The position numbers were made by a program, and so were the translations under genes. The notes beneath the pieces were generated by a model. It worked only from the letters and a program-made list of their open reading frames with translations, was not told the DNA's origin and searched no databases. Below, piece after piece: positions 28,042 to 36,914 of a stretch of 64,000 bases of DNA (its first letter is position 1; every line of letters begins with the position of its first letter). The stretch lies in NCBI GenBank assembly GCA_029212365.1, contig JARGOC010000009.1:62001-126000 (forward strand), written 5' to 3'. This DNA is from Roseovarius sp. Its GTDB lineage: Bacteria > Pseudomonadota > Alphaproteobacteria > Rhodobacterales > Rhodobacteraceae.

Positions 28042-28838
28042 TTACCTGTCCGCCATGGCGGCAGTTTCTTGTCCAAGAAACAGTTGATTCCGGTGCTGCC
28101 TTCGTCGGTTTCCCATGCGTCGGCAAGGCGATCGGCGGTATAAATCATGTTGTCGTCGATACTGTGGCTGGCGACATAGGCAATCAGGCGTTTGGTCTCG
28201 CCCACAGCCCCCAGAGCCGCCTCCAGATGATCGTCAATGATGGCGTCAATCCGCGCGTCCAGATCATCAGGTGATACTGTTTCGTTCAGCAACCCGATCT
28301 TTTCGGCATTTGCGGCGCTGAACAACGCCCCCGACAGCATCGTCGCACGCGAATTTGCGGCCCCGATACGCGCCACCACATGTGGAGAGATATTGGCGGG
28401 GATCAGCCCCAGACGCACCTCGGTCAGGCCAAAGCGTGCGGTATCGACACCCACAGCAATGTCACAAACCGAAATCATCCCGACCCCGCCGCCATAGGCC
28501 GGACCCTGGATCCGCCCGATCAGCGGCTTGGGCAACGCATTCAAAGCGTTCAGCATATGCGCCAGCTTGCTGCTTTCGCGGATACGGGTGGCGCGGTCTG
28601 CCTCGGCATTCCCTTTGAACCAGTTGAAATCGCCCCCGGCGCAAAAGCTTTTGCCTTCGCCGCTGAGGACAACAACCCGAACGCTGTCGTCCACCGCCAA
28701 TTGATCTGCGGCCGCTTTAAGGTCGTCAATCAGCTGGCCGTTCAACGCGTTATGTTTATCAGGGCGATTCAGCGTCAAGCGCGCCACGCCGCGGGCGTCC
28801 GTTTCAAGGGTAATCGTTTGAAAAGTTTGGCTGGTCAT
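28038..28838 (-). CDS. Enoyl-CoA hydratase, methylglutaconyl-CoA hydratase (LiuC) type
   Basis: A 266-residue crotonase-fold protein. The oxyanion hole segments are FCAGGDFNWFKG and PAYGGGVGMISVCD. The first crotonase glutamate is replaced by glycine, while the second is kept in FGLTEVRLGLIP, followed by ANISPHV. I recall the same pattern, and the C-terminal FLDKKLPPW ending, in LiuC methylglutaconyl-CoA hydratases. It sits between the two carboxylase subunit genes, as liuC does between liuB and liuD. So it probably hydrates the product of that carboxylase. Confidence 0.85.
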   Translation of the reverse strand: MTSQTFQTITLETDARGVARLTLNRPDKHNALNGQLIDDLKAAADQLAVDDSVRVVVLSGEGKSFCAGGDFNWFKGNAEADRATRIRESSKLAHMLNALNALPKPLIGRIQGPAYGGGVGMISVCDIAVGVDTARFGLTEVRLGLIPANISPHVVARIGAANSRATMLSGALFSAANAEKIGLLNETVSPDDLDARIDAIIDDHLEAALGAVGETKRLIAYVASHSIDDNMIYTADRLADAWETDEGSTGINCFLDKKLPPWRTGK

Positions 28839-28847
28839 AGTGCGATC

Positions 28848-30446
28848 CTACATTCGGTAAACCGGGGAATGCCCCGTTGCTTCAGGTGTGCTGGACACGA
28901 TTGACAGGCAAAGCCCCAGCACATCACGGGTTTGTGCTGGTTCGATGATGCCATCATCCCAAAGCCGTGAAGTGGCATAATACGGGTCGGATTGTTCGCC
29001 GTATTGATCACGCACGCGGGCTTCGATCTCGTCCAGTTCCGCCTGGGTGGCGGTGGGCGCTTTGACATTGGTGCGGCGCAATTCCAGCATCACGTTGCTG
29101 GCGATATCGGCTGACATCGTGGCCAACACCGCGCTTGGCCATGCAAAAAGGAAGTTTGGCCGAAAGCCGCGCCCACACATGCCGTAGTTGCCAGCACCAT
29201 AGGAGCCGCCAACAATAACCGACAGTTTGGGCACCCGAGCAACCGCTTGCGCGTACACCATCTTGGCACTGTTTTTAGCGATGCCTTCACGTTCGGCATC
29301 GGTTCCGACCATAAATCCGGTGATATTGTGCAGGAATAGCAATGGAATGTTGCGTTGATCACATAGGGTTATGAAATGCGCGGCTTTCAGTGCCGATTGC
29401 GACAGTAGCGCACCGTTGTTCCCGATGATCCCCACCGGATGGCCATGGATGCGCGCAGTGCCGCAGATTACGGTATCGCCCCATTCGGGTTTGAATTCAC
29501 TGAAATCGCTGTCATCTACTGTGCGTGCTATTATCTCGCGCACGTCATAGGGCATTTTGGGATCTGCGCTGATGACACCGCCGAGTTCAGATGCCGGGTA
29601 TCGCGGCGCCAGTACGGGCGCGACCTTGGCTGGCTTGCGCTCAAAATTTGTCTCACCGACAAGAATACGGGCCAGAGCCAGCCCCTGATCCTCATCCGCC
29701 ACCAGATGATCGCTGACACCGGACACACGCGTGTGCATCGCAGCACCGCCCAGGGTTTCGCCGTCAACCTCTTCGTTGATCGCGACTTTGACGATAGAGG
29801 GGCCACCCAGATGTATGCGTGCGTTCCCGTCAACCATGATCACCTGATCGCTGAGCGCCGGAATATAGGCGCCACCAGCAGTGCAACCGCCAAACACGAC
29901 CGAGATCTGCGGCAACCCAGCAGCAGACATGCGGCACTGGCGATGAAACGAATTGCCAAAGTGGTCGCGGTCGGGGAATACCCGGTCCTGCTCTGGCAAA
30001 TAGGCCCCGCCGCAATCCACCAGATACAGGCAGGGCATGCGGTTTTGCTCTGCGATCTCTTGTGCGCGCAGGTGTTTTTTGACCGTTTCGTGGAAAAAAC
30101 TGCCGCCTTTGACAGTGGCATCATTTGCAATGATGACCACTTGCTTGCCTTTTACCAGGCCGATACCGGTAACGATGCCGGCGGCAGGCACCTGATTGTC
30201 ATACTGCCCCCAGGCGGCCAGTGGTGACAGCTCCAGAAAGGCCGTGCCGGGGTCAATCAATCGGTCAATCCGATCACGCACCAGATGCTTGCCGCGCTCA
30301 TGGTGGCGGGCGCGCAGTTTTTCAGCCCCTCCAGCAGTTGCAATGGACATGCGTGTGCGCAGGGTTTCCAACGCCGTTTGCGATTGCGCCCGGTTTTGTT
30401 CAAAAGCAGACGATCTAGGATCTACCAGTGATGCTATGCGGCTCAT
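28848..30446 (-). CDS. Acyl-CoA carboxylase beta subunit (carboxyltransferase), LiuB-like
   Basis: Transfers CO2 from biotin to an acyl-CoA; 532 residues. Key segments are RERGKHLVRDRIDRLIDPGT-like text near residue 50, VIIANDATVKGGSFFHETV, LYLVDCGGAYLPEQDRVFPD, CTAGGAYIPALSDQ, HNITGFMVGTDAE and GGSYGAGNYGMCGRG. The last motif and the DRDHFG segment are those of methylcrotonyl-CoA carboxylase beta. It is first after the TetR gene, overlapping it by four bases. Geranyl-CoA-like branched substrates are the alternative. Confidence 0.9.
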   Translation of the reverse strand: MSRIASLVDPRSSAFEQNRAQSQTALETLRTRMSIATAGGAEKLRARHHERGKHLVRDRIDRLIDPGTAFLELSPLAAWGQYDNQVPAAGIVTGIGLVKGKQVVIIANDATVKGGSFFHETVKKHLRAQEIAEQNRMPCLYLVDCGGAYLPEQDRVFPDRDHFGNSFHRQCRMSAAGLPQISVVFGGCTAGGAYIPALSDQVIMVDGNARIHLGGPSIVKVAINEEVDGETLGGAAMHTRVSGVSDHLVADEDQGLALARILVGETNFERKPAKVAPVLAPRYPASELGGVISADPKMPYDVREIIARTVDDSDFSEFKPEWGDTVICGTARIHGHPVGIIGNNGALLSQSALKAAHFITLCDQRNIPLLFLHNITGFMVGTDAEREGIAKNSAKMVYAQAVARVPKLSVIVGGSYGAGNYGMCGRGFRPNFLFAWPSAVLATMSADIASNVMLELRRTNVKAPTATQAELDEIEARVRDQYGEQSDPYYATSRLWDDGIIEPAQTRDVLGLCLSIVSSTPEATGHSPVYRM

Positions 30447-31066
30447 ATTTTTTCACCATCTCGGTTCAGAATTCCATTCAAGAACATATCGGCATAATCA
30501 TCGGCCAGTCCCTCGGCATCGCCCTTTTGCGGGTCGAACCACTCAAGCGTCGCGTTCAGCGCACCAAACAGCATCAGCCGAAACCGGGGCAGATTGATAT
30601 CGCCCCGGATCGCACCTTGGGTCTGCAAATCCGACAACAGATCATCCAGAAAGTTCTCATAGGCGCGCCGCACCGGCAGGTTGGCATCACGCACCGCAGG
30701 CGGCACCTGGCCAAAAATGCGCACATTTGCCGAGGTATAATCGCCATGTTCGAGCAAGGCACCCAGATGTCCGTGTATTACCGCACGCAACACATCGCGC
30801 GCAGGCGCATCGGCATCCAGAGCCGCCAGCCTGTCGCGGACCTCGTCATGAACCGCCTGAATTCCGGCGTCCAGAATTTCCGTGATAATCGCGTCTTTTG
30901 AGGCGAAGTGATAGTAAATGCTGCCTGCCTTGATCCCGGCGGACTCGGCAATCATGCGCAATGACACCGCGCCATATCCCTGGCGACCAAACAGCTGCGC
31001 TGCCGCATCCAGTATGCCCTTACGGCCAACCTCTGCATTTTCTGCAACTTCATTTGAGAGTGCCAT
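30443..31066 (-). CDS. TetR-family regulator of the liu-like operon
   Basis: A 207-residue TetR regulator. The N-terminal helix-turn-helix (about residues 15-60) is ILDAAAQLFGRQGYGAVSL, then MIAESAGIKAGSIYYHFASK. The C-terminal ligand domain has RPVRRAYENF-like sequence and LFGALNATLEWFDPQ. That last motif recurs in both halves of the double TetR at 35508-36803, so they belong to one subfamily. I start at the ATG at 31066, preceded by GGGA; the frame also has an upstream TTG. A perfect palindrome lies 24 bases upstream. It is the first gene of the operon and overlaps the carboxyltransferase start. It probably responds to an acyl-CoA. Confidence 0.88.
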   Translation of the reverse strand: MALSNEVAENAEVGRKGILDAAAQLFGRQGYGAVSLRMIAESAGIKAGSIYYHFASKDAIITEILDAGIQAVHDEVRDRLAALDADAPARDVLRAVIHGHLGALLEHGDYTSANVRIFGQVPPAVRDANLPVRRAYENFLDDLLSDLQTQGAIRGDINLPRFRLMLFGALNATLEWFDPQKGDAEGLADDYADMFLNGILNRDGEKI

Positions 31067-31089
31067 TATTTCCCACAATCGCTCACCTA

Positions 31090-31105
31090 CCTAACACCTG
31101 TTAGG
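31090..31105. promoter_or_regulatory. Probable TetR operator, island palindrome site 1
   Basis: CCTAAC-ACCT-GTTAGG, a perfect 6+4+6 inverted repeat in the short gap upstream of the TetR gene at 30443-31066. The inner CTAACA..TGTTAG matches two other sites exactly and a third with one arm altered (42674, 61516, 36852), all beside catabolic operons of this window. Confidence 0.75.
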
Positions 31106-31139
31106 CGGTGCGCGATGTGCTGTCAACCCTGACCAACAG

Positions 31140-31574
31140 TCAGGTGAAATTCTTGTAGCCGATTATATAGACAGTGCCCGTGAACGCCGAAATATGGTCC
31201 ACTTTATCGCTGCTGACCTTCACGTCATAGACCGCGATTTTGCGGGACCGGGAGACTTCGGTTGCTGTTGCGGTCAATATATCACCGACCCTGGCTGCGG
31301 CGTTATAGGTCATGTGAACATCAATGCCCGCTGCCAGCTCACCATAGCTGTTTGACGCCACCCCAAAGGCACAATCAGCAAGCGAGAAGATCGCGCCGCC
31401 ATGGCAGGTTCCGTTGAAATTCAAGTTCTCCGGGCGTACCGGCATCCGAACGGTGGAATGACCGCGGCCCAATTCGACCAATTCGGCACCCAGCGCCTTC
31501 ATAAAGCCATCGCGCTCGGCAAATTGGGCTTTCAACAGCTCGGGTGACGGTAATTCTTGGGCAAGGTCATCCAT
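31140..31574 (-). CDS. PaaI-type hotdog thioesterase
   Basis: A 144-residue hotdog protein. The LNFNGTCHGGAIFSLADCAF segment, with the invariant glycines and the active-site Asp, and GDILTATATEVSRSRKIAVY identify the PaaI acyl-CoA thioesterase family. It probably releases CoA from stalled acyl- or hydroxyacyl-CoA esters. It is the last gene of the mutase operon. Its ATG overlaps the end of the MeaB gene by eight bases. Confidence 0.85.
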   Translation of the reverse strand: MDDLAQELPSPELLKAQFAERDGFMKALGAELVELGRGHSTVRMPVRPENLNFNGTCHGGAIFSLADCAFGVASNSYGELAAGIDVHMTYNAAARVGDILTATATEVSRSRKIAVYDVKVSSDKVDHISAFTGTVYIIGYKNFT

Positions 31575-32532
31575 TTTTTAGGCTCTCACTTAATTGCACT
31601 AGTGTTTTTTCTATCGCTTCGTTCAGACCTATGTCGGCCTGCTGAAGTTGTAAAACAACTTCGTCGATGGACGCGCCTGTATCGTTCAGAATGCTGTGCT
31701 CTACATGTTTGGCAACGGATTGCGCCAGCAAGCGCCGGGTGCGCCCGCCCAGGGCCTCTCGTGGGCCCTTCATTTCGCGTGTCGCAGCCCGGTGATCAAC
31801 CGCGTCGGCCAGATCACCCAGACCGGTCCGATCAACTGCATTTGTTGACAGCACCGGCACTTTCCAATCGCCCGGCGCGCGCAGGGCCAACATCGCGTTC
31901 AACTGGCTAACTGTCCGCTTGGCAAGCGGCAAGTCGGATTTGTTGACGACCAGAATGTCGGCAATCTCAAGAATGCCTGCCTTGATGGCCTGAACGTCAT
32001 CGCCCAGCCCCGGCGCTGAGACAACAATCCTGACATCGGCCATTTCTGCCATCTCAACCTCGGATTGTCCGGCCCCGACGGTTTCCAGAACAATCACATC
32101 AAAGCCCGCGGCATCCATAAGGTCAGCCACCCGTGCGGCAGATGCCGACAAGCCGCCCAAATGCCCCCGAGATGCAAGCGAGCGTATGTATACACCCGCA
32201 TCCATCGTGTGCTCTGCCATGCGAATCCGATCCCCCAGAACAGCACCACCGGTAATCGGGCTGGATGGATCGACAGCAGCCACGGCGACGGTTTTTCCGC
32301 GCGAGCGCATTTCACCGATGAACGCATTCACCAGCGTCGATTTTCCTGCGCCCGGCGGGCCAGTAAAGCCAACCACGATCGCACGGCCCAAGTGAGGCTG
32401 GATTGACTTCAACAGCTTGCCGACCGTCGGGCCGTCACGCTCGACGATGCTTATCGCGCGGGCAAGTGCGGCCGTTTCCCCGGCCAACAGACGTGCTGCT
32501 AGCCCCGGCTTTTCGATGGTTTGCTCCTGCAT
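31567..32532 (-). CDS. meaB: MeaB-type GTPase, chaperone of the acyl-CoA mutase
   Basis: A 321-residue G3E-type GTPase that protects and reloads cobalamin acyl-CoA mutases. Visible are Walker A GFTGPPGAGKSTL, the AVDPSSPITGGAVLGDRIRM segment with switch residues, ETVGAGQSEVEMAEMAD and the base-specificity motif VVNKSDLP. It starts 5 bases after the mutase large-subunit stop. So it very likely serves that mutase and not a distant methylmalonyl-CoA mutase. Confidence 0.93.
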   Translation of the reverse strand: MQEQTIEKPGLAARLLAGETAALARAISIVERDGPTVGKLLKSIQPHLGRAIVVGFTGPPGAGKSTLVNAFIGEMRSRGKTVAVAAVDPSSPITGGAVLGDRIRMAEHTMDAGVYIRSLASRGHLGGLSASAARVADLMDAAGFDVIVLETVGAGQSEVEMAEMADVRIVVSAPGLGDDVQAIKAGILEIADILVVNKSDLPLAKRTVSQLNAMLALRAPGDWKVPVLSTNAVDRTGLGDLADAVDHRAATREMKGPREALGGRTRRLLAQSVAKHVEHSILNDTGASIDEVVLQLQQADIGLNEAIEKTLVQLSESLKNG

Positions 32533-32537
32533 GGCGA

Positions 32538-34232
32538 TCAGGCGACCACAAGCGGCTGGCCAAAGCCCAATTCATCCCGCAGTACCTTGACGATTTCACC
32601 CATCGTGGCCCCCGCACGCACCGCGTCGATCTCGGCGGCAAAGATATTCAGATCTTCGGACTGCGCGGCCTTGCGCAAATCCCCCAACGCCTTGCTCAAC
32701 ACATCAGGATCGCGGGCAGCTTTGATCTCTTTCAGGTTCTCCACTTGTTGAGCCATGTGTTCCTTTGGCGGGCGCTTAAGGATTGGCCGCGCCGAGGCGT
32801 CTTCGTCTTCTTGGAATGCGTTGACGCCGACAACGATCTGTTCGCCGCTATCCACCTGGTCTTGAAACTCAAGGGCGCTGGCCCCGATCATCTCTTGCAC
32901 AAAGCCGCTTTCGACCGCCTTGAACATGCCGCCCTCGGCGTCGATCTGCGCAATGACACTCAGGATTTCCGCTTCCATCGCATCGGTTAGGGATTCAACA
33001 TAAAAGGATCCGCCCAGAGGGTCGATCACATCGCATAGATGCGCCTCATGTTTCAGGATATTCTGGGTTGAAACCGCGATCTTGGCAGAGTCTTCGGTGG
33101 GCGTTGACAGGACTTCATCATAGCCGTCCGTGTGCATGGATTGCAGCCCGCCCAGAATGCCGGCCATGGCCTGCACTGTCACCCGCGCGATGTTGTTCAG
33201 CGGCTGTTGCCGGGTCAGATCGCAGCCCGATGTCTGAGCGTGAAACTTGAACCGTTTGGCACGCGGATTGGTGACGCCGAATCGCTCGGTCACAAGATTG
33301 TTCCAGATGCGCCGCCCGGCGCGGAACTTGGCCACTTCCTCAAAAAAGCTGATCGAGATGTCAAAGAAGAAGGTGAACCGCTCAAGGAATTTTTCCGGGT
33401 CCATCCCGCGCGCCTTGCAGTCCTCGGCGTATTGGATGGCCGTGGACAGGGTCAGCCCCATCGCTTGGGCCGGGGTCGCCCCAGCCTGTTGCATATGTTG
33501 TCCGACAATCGAAAACGCATTCCAATTCGGCACATGCTCGGCCAGATAGGTTGCCGTGTCCAGCAACACCCGGCGCGCACCAGTCAGAGACAGGCGATAG
33601 AACATGTGATTGGCAACGAAATGCGAAATGTAATCGCTTTGGTTGGATGTTCCGGTGACATCCTTCCAATCGATCCCGCGCTTTTCGGCCACCACCAGCA
33701 TCTGCGCCAGCATGGTGAACGGACTTGGGTCGTTCAGGCCGATCGAAATCTTGTCAATCGGGATGTCGGCCAGGCTAAGGTCCATGTCCTCTTCGGTATT
33801 GAGAATGGTCCCGCAAGTGCCCAGGATTTCTGGCTCGACCTCATCACAGTCGATCCCCCTGTAAACCGAATTACACGGAATCATACTGAGGGCGCTGGCC
33901 CCTGAGGCGAGGATTTTCTTGATCCGCGCATTGAAGTCTTCTGGGCGGCCCAGACCGATCAGCTGACGCTGCGACCATGTGCGCCCGCGGTGCATTGTTG
34001 GATAAATGCCGCGTGTCATCGGATCGGTGCCGGGAAACCCCAGTTTATCGCCATAGTCACCATCGGGATCGTCTGCGGGCCAATACAGCGGGTCGACCTT
34101 GATGCCCGAGCGGTTTTTGACAGGTTTGTCCTCACCGATCATCGCGTCATAATTTTGCTGCCATGCGTCAGAGGCGGCTTGTTGTGCTACTGGCCCCGTT
34201 GATTTTGCGGGCTTGTCTATCTTATTCATCAC
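32538..34232 (-). CDS. Acyl-CoA mutase large subunit, non-canonical (methylmalonyl-CoA mutase-like)
   Basis: Cobalamin-dependent carbon-skeleton mutase, 564 residues, TIM-barrel subunit only. Conserved fold motifs are [14 protein letters not shown] near residue 75, [72 protein letters not shown] and [14 protein letters not shown]. Pocket residues differ. The methylmalonyl Tyr in RQYAGF is Leu (RQLIGLG). The Arg in FMVRN that binds the free carboxylate is Ala (FVANHM). The usual PxxxGYDSD loop reads [14 protein letters not shown]. So the substrate is unlikely to be methylmalonyl-CoA. Size and split subunits resemble 2-hydroxyisobutyryl- and isobutyryl-CoA mutases, but the recalled residues of those do not match either. 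Confidence 0.9.
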   Translation of the reverse strand: MMNKIDKPAKSTGPVAQQAASDAWQQNYDAMIGEDKPVKNRSGIKVDPLYWPADDPDGDYGDKLGFPGTDPMTRGIYPTMHRGRTWSQRQLIGLGRPEDFNARIKKILASGASALSMIPCNSVYRGIDCDEVEPEILGTCGTILNTEEDMDLSLADIPIDKISIGLNDPSPFTMLAQMLVVAEKRGIDWKDVTGTSNQSDYISHFVANHMFYRLSLTGARRVLLDTATYLAEHVPNWNAFSIVGQHMQQAGATPAQAMGLTLSTAIQYAEDCKARGMDPEKFLERFTFFFDISISFFEEVAKFRAGRRIWNNLVTERFGVTNPRAKRFKFHAQTSGCDLTRQQPLNNIARVTVQAMAGILGGLQSMHTDGYDEVLSTPTEDSAKIAVSTQNILKHEAHLCDVIDPLGGSFYVESLTDAMEAEILSVIAQIDAEGGMFKAVESGFVQEMIGASALEFQDQVDSGEQIVVGVNAFQEDEDASARPILKRPPKEHMAQQVENLKEIKAARDPDVLSKALGDLRKAAQSEDLNIFAAEIDAVRAGATMGEIVKVLRDELGFGQPLVVA

Positions 34233-34244
34233 TTTTGCCTTTCT

Positions 34245-34673
34245 TTACTCTACGGGGCGCTCTTTGTTGGCGGCGATTGCAAGTTTTTCAACTTCGGTCA
34301 CGATCTCTTCGCGCACAGCGCCGGGGTGAAATACTTTGGAAACGCCTGCGGCCAATAGATCCACTTCATCTTCGTCGGGGACGATACCACCAACAACCAC
34401 ACGCACATGGCCCAACCCGGCGGCATTCAGCGCGACCATCAGCTTTGGAACCAACAGGTGGTCAGTCGCCAAAGAACTGATGCCGATGACGTCCACGTCC
34501 TCCTCAAGTGCCAGCGCCACAACCGCGTCAATCGCCTGCCATGGGTTGGTATAGATCACTTCCATCCCCGCATCGCGTAGATAGGCGGCGATGATACGGC
34601 TGCCACGATCATGTCCATCCAGACCGATCTTGGTCACCAACACCCGCGCCGGGGCTAACATTACGTCATTCAT
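34245..34673 (-). CDS. Acyl-CoA mutase small subunit (B12-binding)
   Basis: A 142-residue cobalamin-binding domain. The KIGLDGHDRGSRIIAAYLRD motif holds the His that ligates cobalt (DxHxxG), and it continues with ISSLATDHLLVPKLM and VVVGGIVPDED. It forms the mutase with the next gene, 12 bases downstream. The ATG at 34673 has GAGGAG about 7 bases upstream; the longer frame starts inside the TetR gene, whose stop overlaps by eight bases. Confidence 0.92.
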   Translation of the reverse strand: MNDVMLAPARVLVTKIGLDGHDRGSRIIAAYLRDAGMEVIYTNPWQAIDAVVALALEEDVDVIGISSLATDHLLVPKLMVALNAAGLGHVRVVVGGIVPDEDEVDLLAAGVSKVFHPGAVREEIVTEVEKLAIAANKERPVE

Positions 34674-35319
34674 TCTTATTCTCCTCGAAATTGGTTTGAT
34701 CTGGTGTATCTGTGCGGGCCGCTGCCCCAACCTCGACATCGGTCAGTTGCATGCGCAGATTATTGATAAATTTGCGGGCCAGACCGGCGGGCGTATCGCG
34801 GCCCTCGCGGTACCAGACTGGCGTATGGTTCATGGCCCCAATGAGCATCAGTCGCAGAACGCTTCGGTCAGTTTGTGGCGGCAAGGGCAGAGCGTCGCAA
34901 AGCCGCGTGAACCGCATTTCATATTGATGACGCAAGCCAACCAGCGTTTTCTCAGCGTCTCGAATATCTGATGGCAGCGTTCTTATCACGACATGGGCAT
35001 AGCTGCTTGCCCCCAGCAACATCGCCAGATGCGCCTCGCAAGCCGCCTGCAACCGCACCCAAGGGTCCGATCCCACCGCCGCCAGAGCGGTATCTACACT
35101 TTGACTGATTCGCTTCACGCCCTCTTCGAAGACCGCGACAAGCAATTCATCCTTTGATACAAAATGATAATACAGTGACCCGGGAAGCATACCGGTTGCC
35201 TTGGCGATATCGCGCGTTGATGTGCTGGCAAAACCGTTCTGAACAAACAGCCCTGCAGAGACGTCAAGAATAAGCTCTCGGCGATTGTTGCTTCTGGCTT
35301 TTGCCACCACGGCTGTCAT
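34666..35319 (-). CDS. TetR-family regulator of the acyl-CoA mutase operon
   Basis: A 217-residue TetR protein. The HTH spans roughly residues 12-60 (ELILDVSAGLFVQNGFAST, then IAKATGMLPGSLYYHFVSK). The C-terminal domain differs from the other two TetR proteins here; it ends in an asparagine/glutamate-rich tail. The ATG at 35319 has AGGGGC upstream. It is first in the operon mutase small subunit, large subunit, meaB, paaI. A different perfect palindrome, AAGCAA-ACGA-TTGCTT, lies 16 bases upstream of the start and is its likely operator. Confidence 0.88.
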   Translation of the reverse strand: MTAVVAKARSNNRRELILDVSAGLFVQNGFASTSTRDIAKATGMLPGSLYYHFVSKDELLVAVFEEGVKRISQSVDTALAAVGSDPWVRLQAACEAHLAMLLGASSYAHVVIRTLPSDIRDAEKTLVGLRHQYEMRFTRLCDALPLPPQTDRSVLRLMLIGAMNHTPVWYREGRDTPAGLARKFINNLRMQLTDVEVGAAARTDTPDQTNFEENKNE

Positions 35320-35335
35320 TGCGCGCCCCTTAGAT

Positions 35336-35351
35336 AAGCAAACGATTGCTT
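35336..35351. promoter_or_regulatory. Probable operator of the mutase-operon TetR
   Basis: AAGCAA-ACGA-TTGCTT is a perfect 6+4+6 inverted repeat between the mutase-operon TetR gene and the double-TetR gene. Its spacing is the same as the CTAACA palindrome but its arms differ, which fits the different TetR protein beside it. Confidence 0.65.
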
Positions 35352-35507
35352 GGTTATTGCAGCAGTTGTCGAATTTGTCAACGAACCCCTGCCCTGCCTT
35401 GCATCCATCAGATCAGCACCCTCGGGCAATTTTGCCGAAGGTCGTAACCACAGACTGTTTGAAAATACGGGCTTTCCGGCGCAGGGCGAGCGACGGGCGT
35501 GCTCGGT

Positions 35508-36803
35508 CTACTTCGACAAGCCGCCGAGAAGCAATTTTTGCAGAATTTCAATAAGTTCAGCCAAAGAGATGTTTCCCTTTTGACCGGACTTTTCTTGGTC
35601 AAACCACTCAACAGTCCAGTTCAATGCGCCCAACATGACCTGCCGCAAAGGGACGATCCTGATATCGGAACGCAAACTGCCAGAGTCCTGCGCATCCTTC
35701 AGAATGCGGTCCCAGAGCTGTGCATACTCGTTGCGCACAGGCCTATGGCGCGCGCGTACTTCCTGAGGCAGCTGACCATAGATTCGCAAATTTGCCGAAG
35801 CGAACTCGCTGGCCTGAAACAGGCATTCCAGATGCGTGTCAATTGCGGCGGCTATTCTGCTCAGGTCGTCGGGAAAGTTCTCCCGGTCAGACACGGTCTT
35901 TTCGACGCCCTCCAACAGATCCCGGATTCCCGAATCCAGCACTTCGTCCAGAATCTCGTCTTTTGATCCAAAATGGTAATATATGCTGCCCGCTTCGACC
36001 CCGGCCTCGGCTGAGATGGCGCGCATGGTTGCCGCTTTGTAACCGCGGTCACGAATGACACGCGCAGCTGCGGACAGCACTTGCTTACGGGTCCGGGCCG
36101 CTTTGGTGACATCACCCTGTGGTTCCAAAACCTGCCGGTCGTCGCGCCGGGGAGAAACAACCAGAGTGTGATCTTTTTTGGCCATCCCATCCAGCAACAG
36201 CCTTGTGGCCCGCTCGGACAGGGGCGCGACGGAAAATCGCTCGGTGTCATACCACTCAACAGTCCAGTTGAGCGCCCCAAGCACAAACTGACGTACCGGC
36301 CTGATCGCGATATCATCACGAACACTGCCATTCTGCTGGGCTTTGGTTAAGAAATCGTTCCACAGATCTGAATATGCGCGGCGCAACGGGCGGTGTCTTT
36401 GGCGTAAATCATCGGGTAGCGTTGGAAAGTTTCGGATGTTGGCAGACGTAAAATCGCTTTCGGTTAATAGAAATGTAAGATGCGTATCGACCAATTCAGC
36501 CAGGACCTGAGCAAACTCCTTGCCCTGCGCCTCAGCGTCTGCCAGAACCCGTGACGCCTCATCATAAAGGCGGCGCAATCCCAGCTCCAGAACCTCGCCC
36601 AGAATATCCTCTTTGGACGAAAAGTAGTAGTAAATGCTGCCGGCTTCCATGTTTGCGACCTTGGCGATCTTGCGCATGGTCGCGGCACTGTACCCCTCAT
36701 TGCAAAAAAACTGTGCTGCCGCCTCGAGGATGGTCTCTCGGGTTTGCTCAGACTTGCTTGGCTGCCCATCATGCTGCTCTGGGTTTTCGGGTTTGGACGT
36801 CAT
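35508..36803 (-). CDS. Tandem (double) TetR-family regulator
   Basis: A 431-residue protein containing two complete TetR units. The first HTH is at about residues 21-68 (ILEAAAQFFCNEGYSAATM, GSIYYYFSSKEDIL), and the second at about 238-285 (VLSAAARVIRDRGYKAATM, GSIYYHFGSKDEIL). Each is followed by a ligand domain ending LGALNWTVEWYD or LGALNWTVEWFD. The middle linker (about 205-235) is charged. TetR proteins normally work as dimers of about 200 residues, so this is a single-chain pseudodimer. There is no internal stop or frameshift. It is divergent from the BadH-like gene with a CTAACA-type site between them. Confidence 0.9.
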   Translation of the reverse strand: MTSKPENPEQHDGQPSKSEQTRETILEAAAQFFCNEGYSAATMRKIAKVANMEAGSIYYYFSSKEDILGEVLELGLRRLYDEASRVLADAEAQGKEFAQVLAELVDTHLTFLLTESDFTSANIRNFPTLPDDLRQRHRPLRRAYSDLWNDFLTKAQQNGSVRDDIAIRPVRQFVLGALNWTVEWYDTERFSVAPLSERATRLLLDGMAKKDHTLVVSPRRDDRQVLEPQGDVTKAARTRKQVLSAAARVIRDRGYKAATMRAISAEAGVEAGSIYYHFGSKDEILDEVLDSGIRDLLEGVEKTVSDRENFPDDLSRIAAAIDTHLECLFQASEFASANLRIYGQLPQEVRARHRPVRNEYAQLWDRILKDAQDSGSLRSDIRIVPLRQVMLGALNWTVEWFDQEKSGQKGNISLAELIEILQKLLLGGLSK

Positions 36804-36851
36804 GCTTATAGGGAATTACCTCTGGACACACTGATTTCAAGCGGATAAATT

Positions 36852-36865
36852 CAAACAGTTGTTAG
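36852..36865. promoter_or_regulatory. Probable TetR operator, island palindrome site 2 (one arm altered)
   Basis: CAAACAGTTGTTAG sits between the divergent double-TetR gene and the BadH-like gene. It matches CTAACANNTGTTAG except for one base in the left arm. Its flanks (TTC before, ATT after) match the site at 61516. Confidence 0.6.
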
Positions 36866-36914
36866 ATTTTAGCCCCTGCCATGTAAATCGCAAGGGCCGG
36901 AGAGGAGCTTTAAG

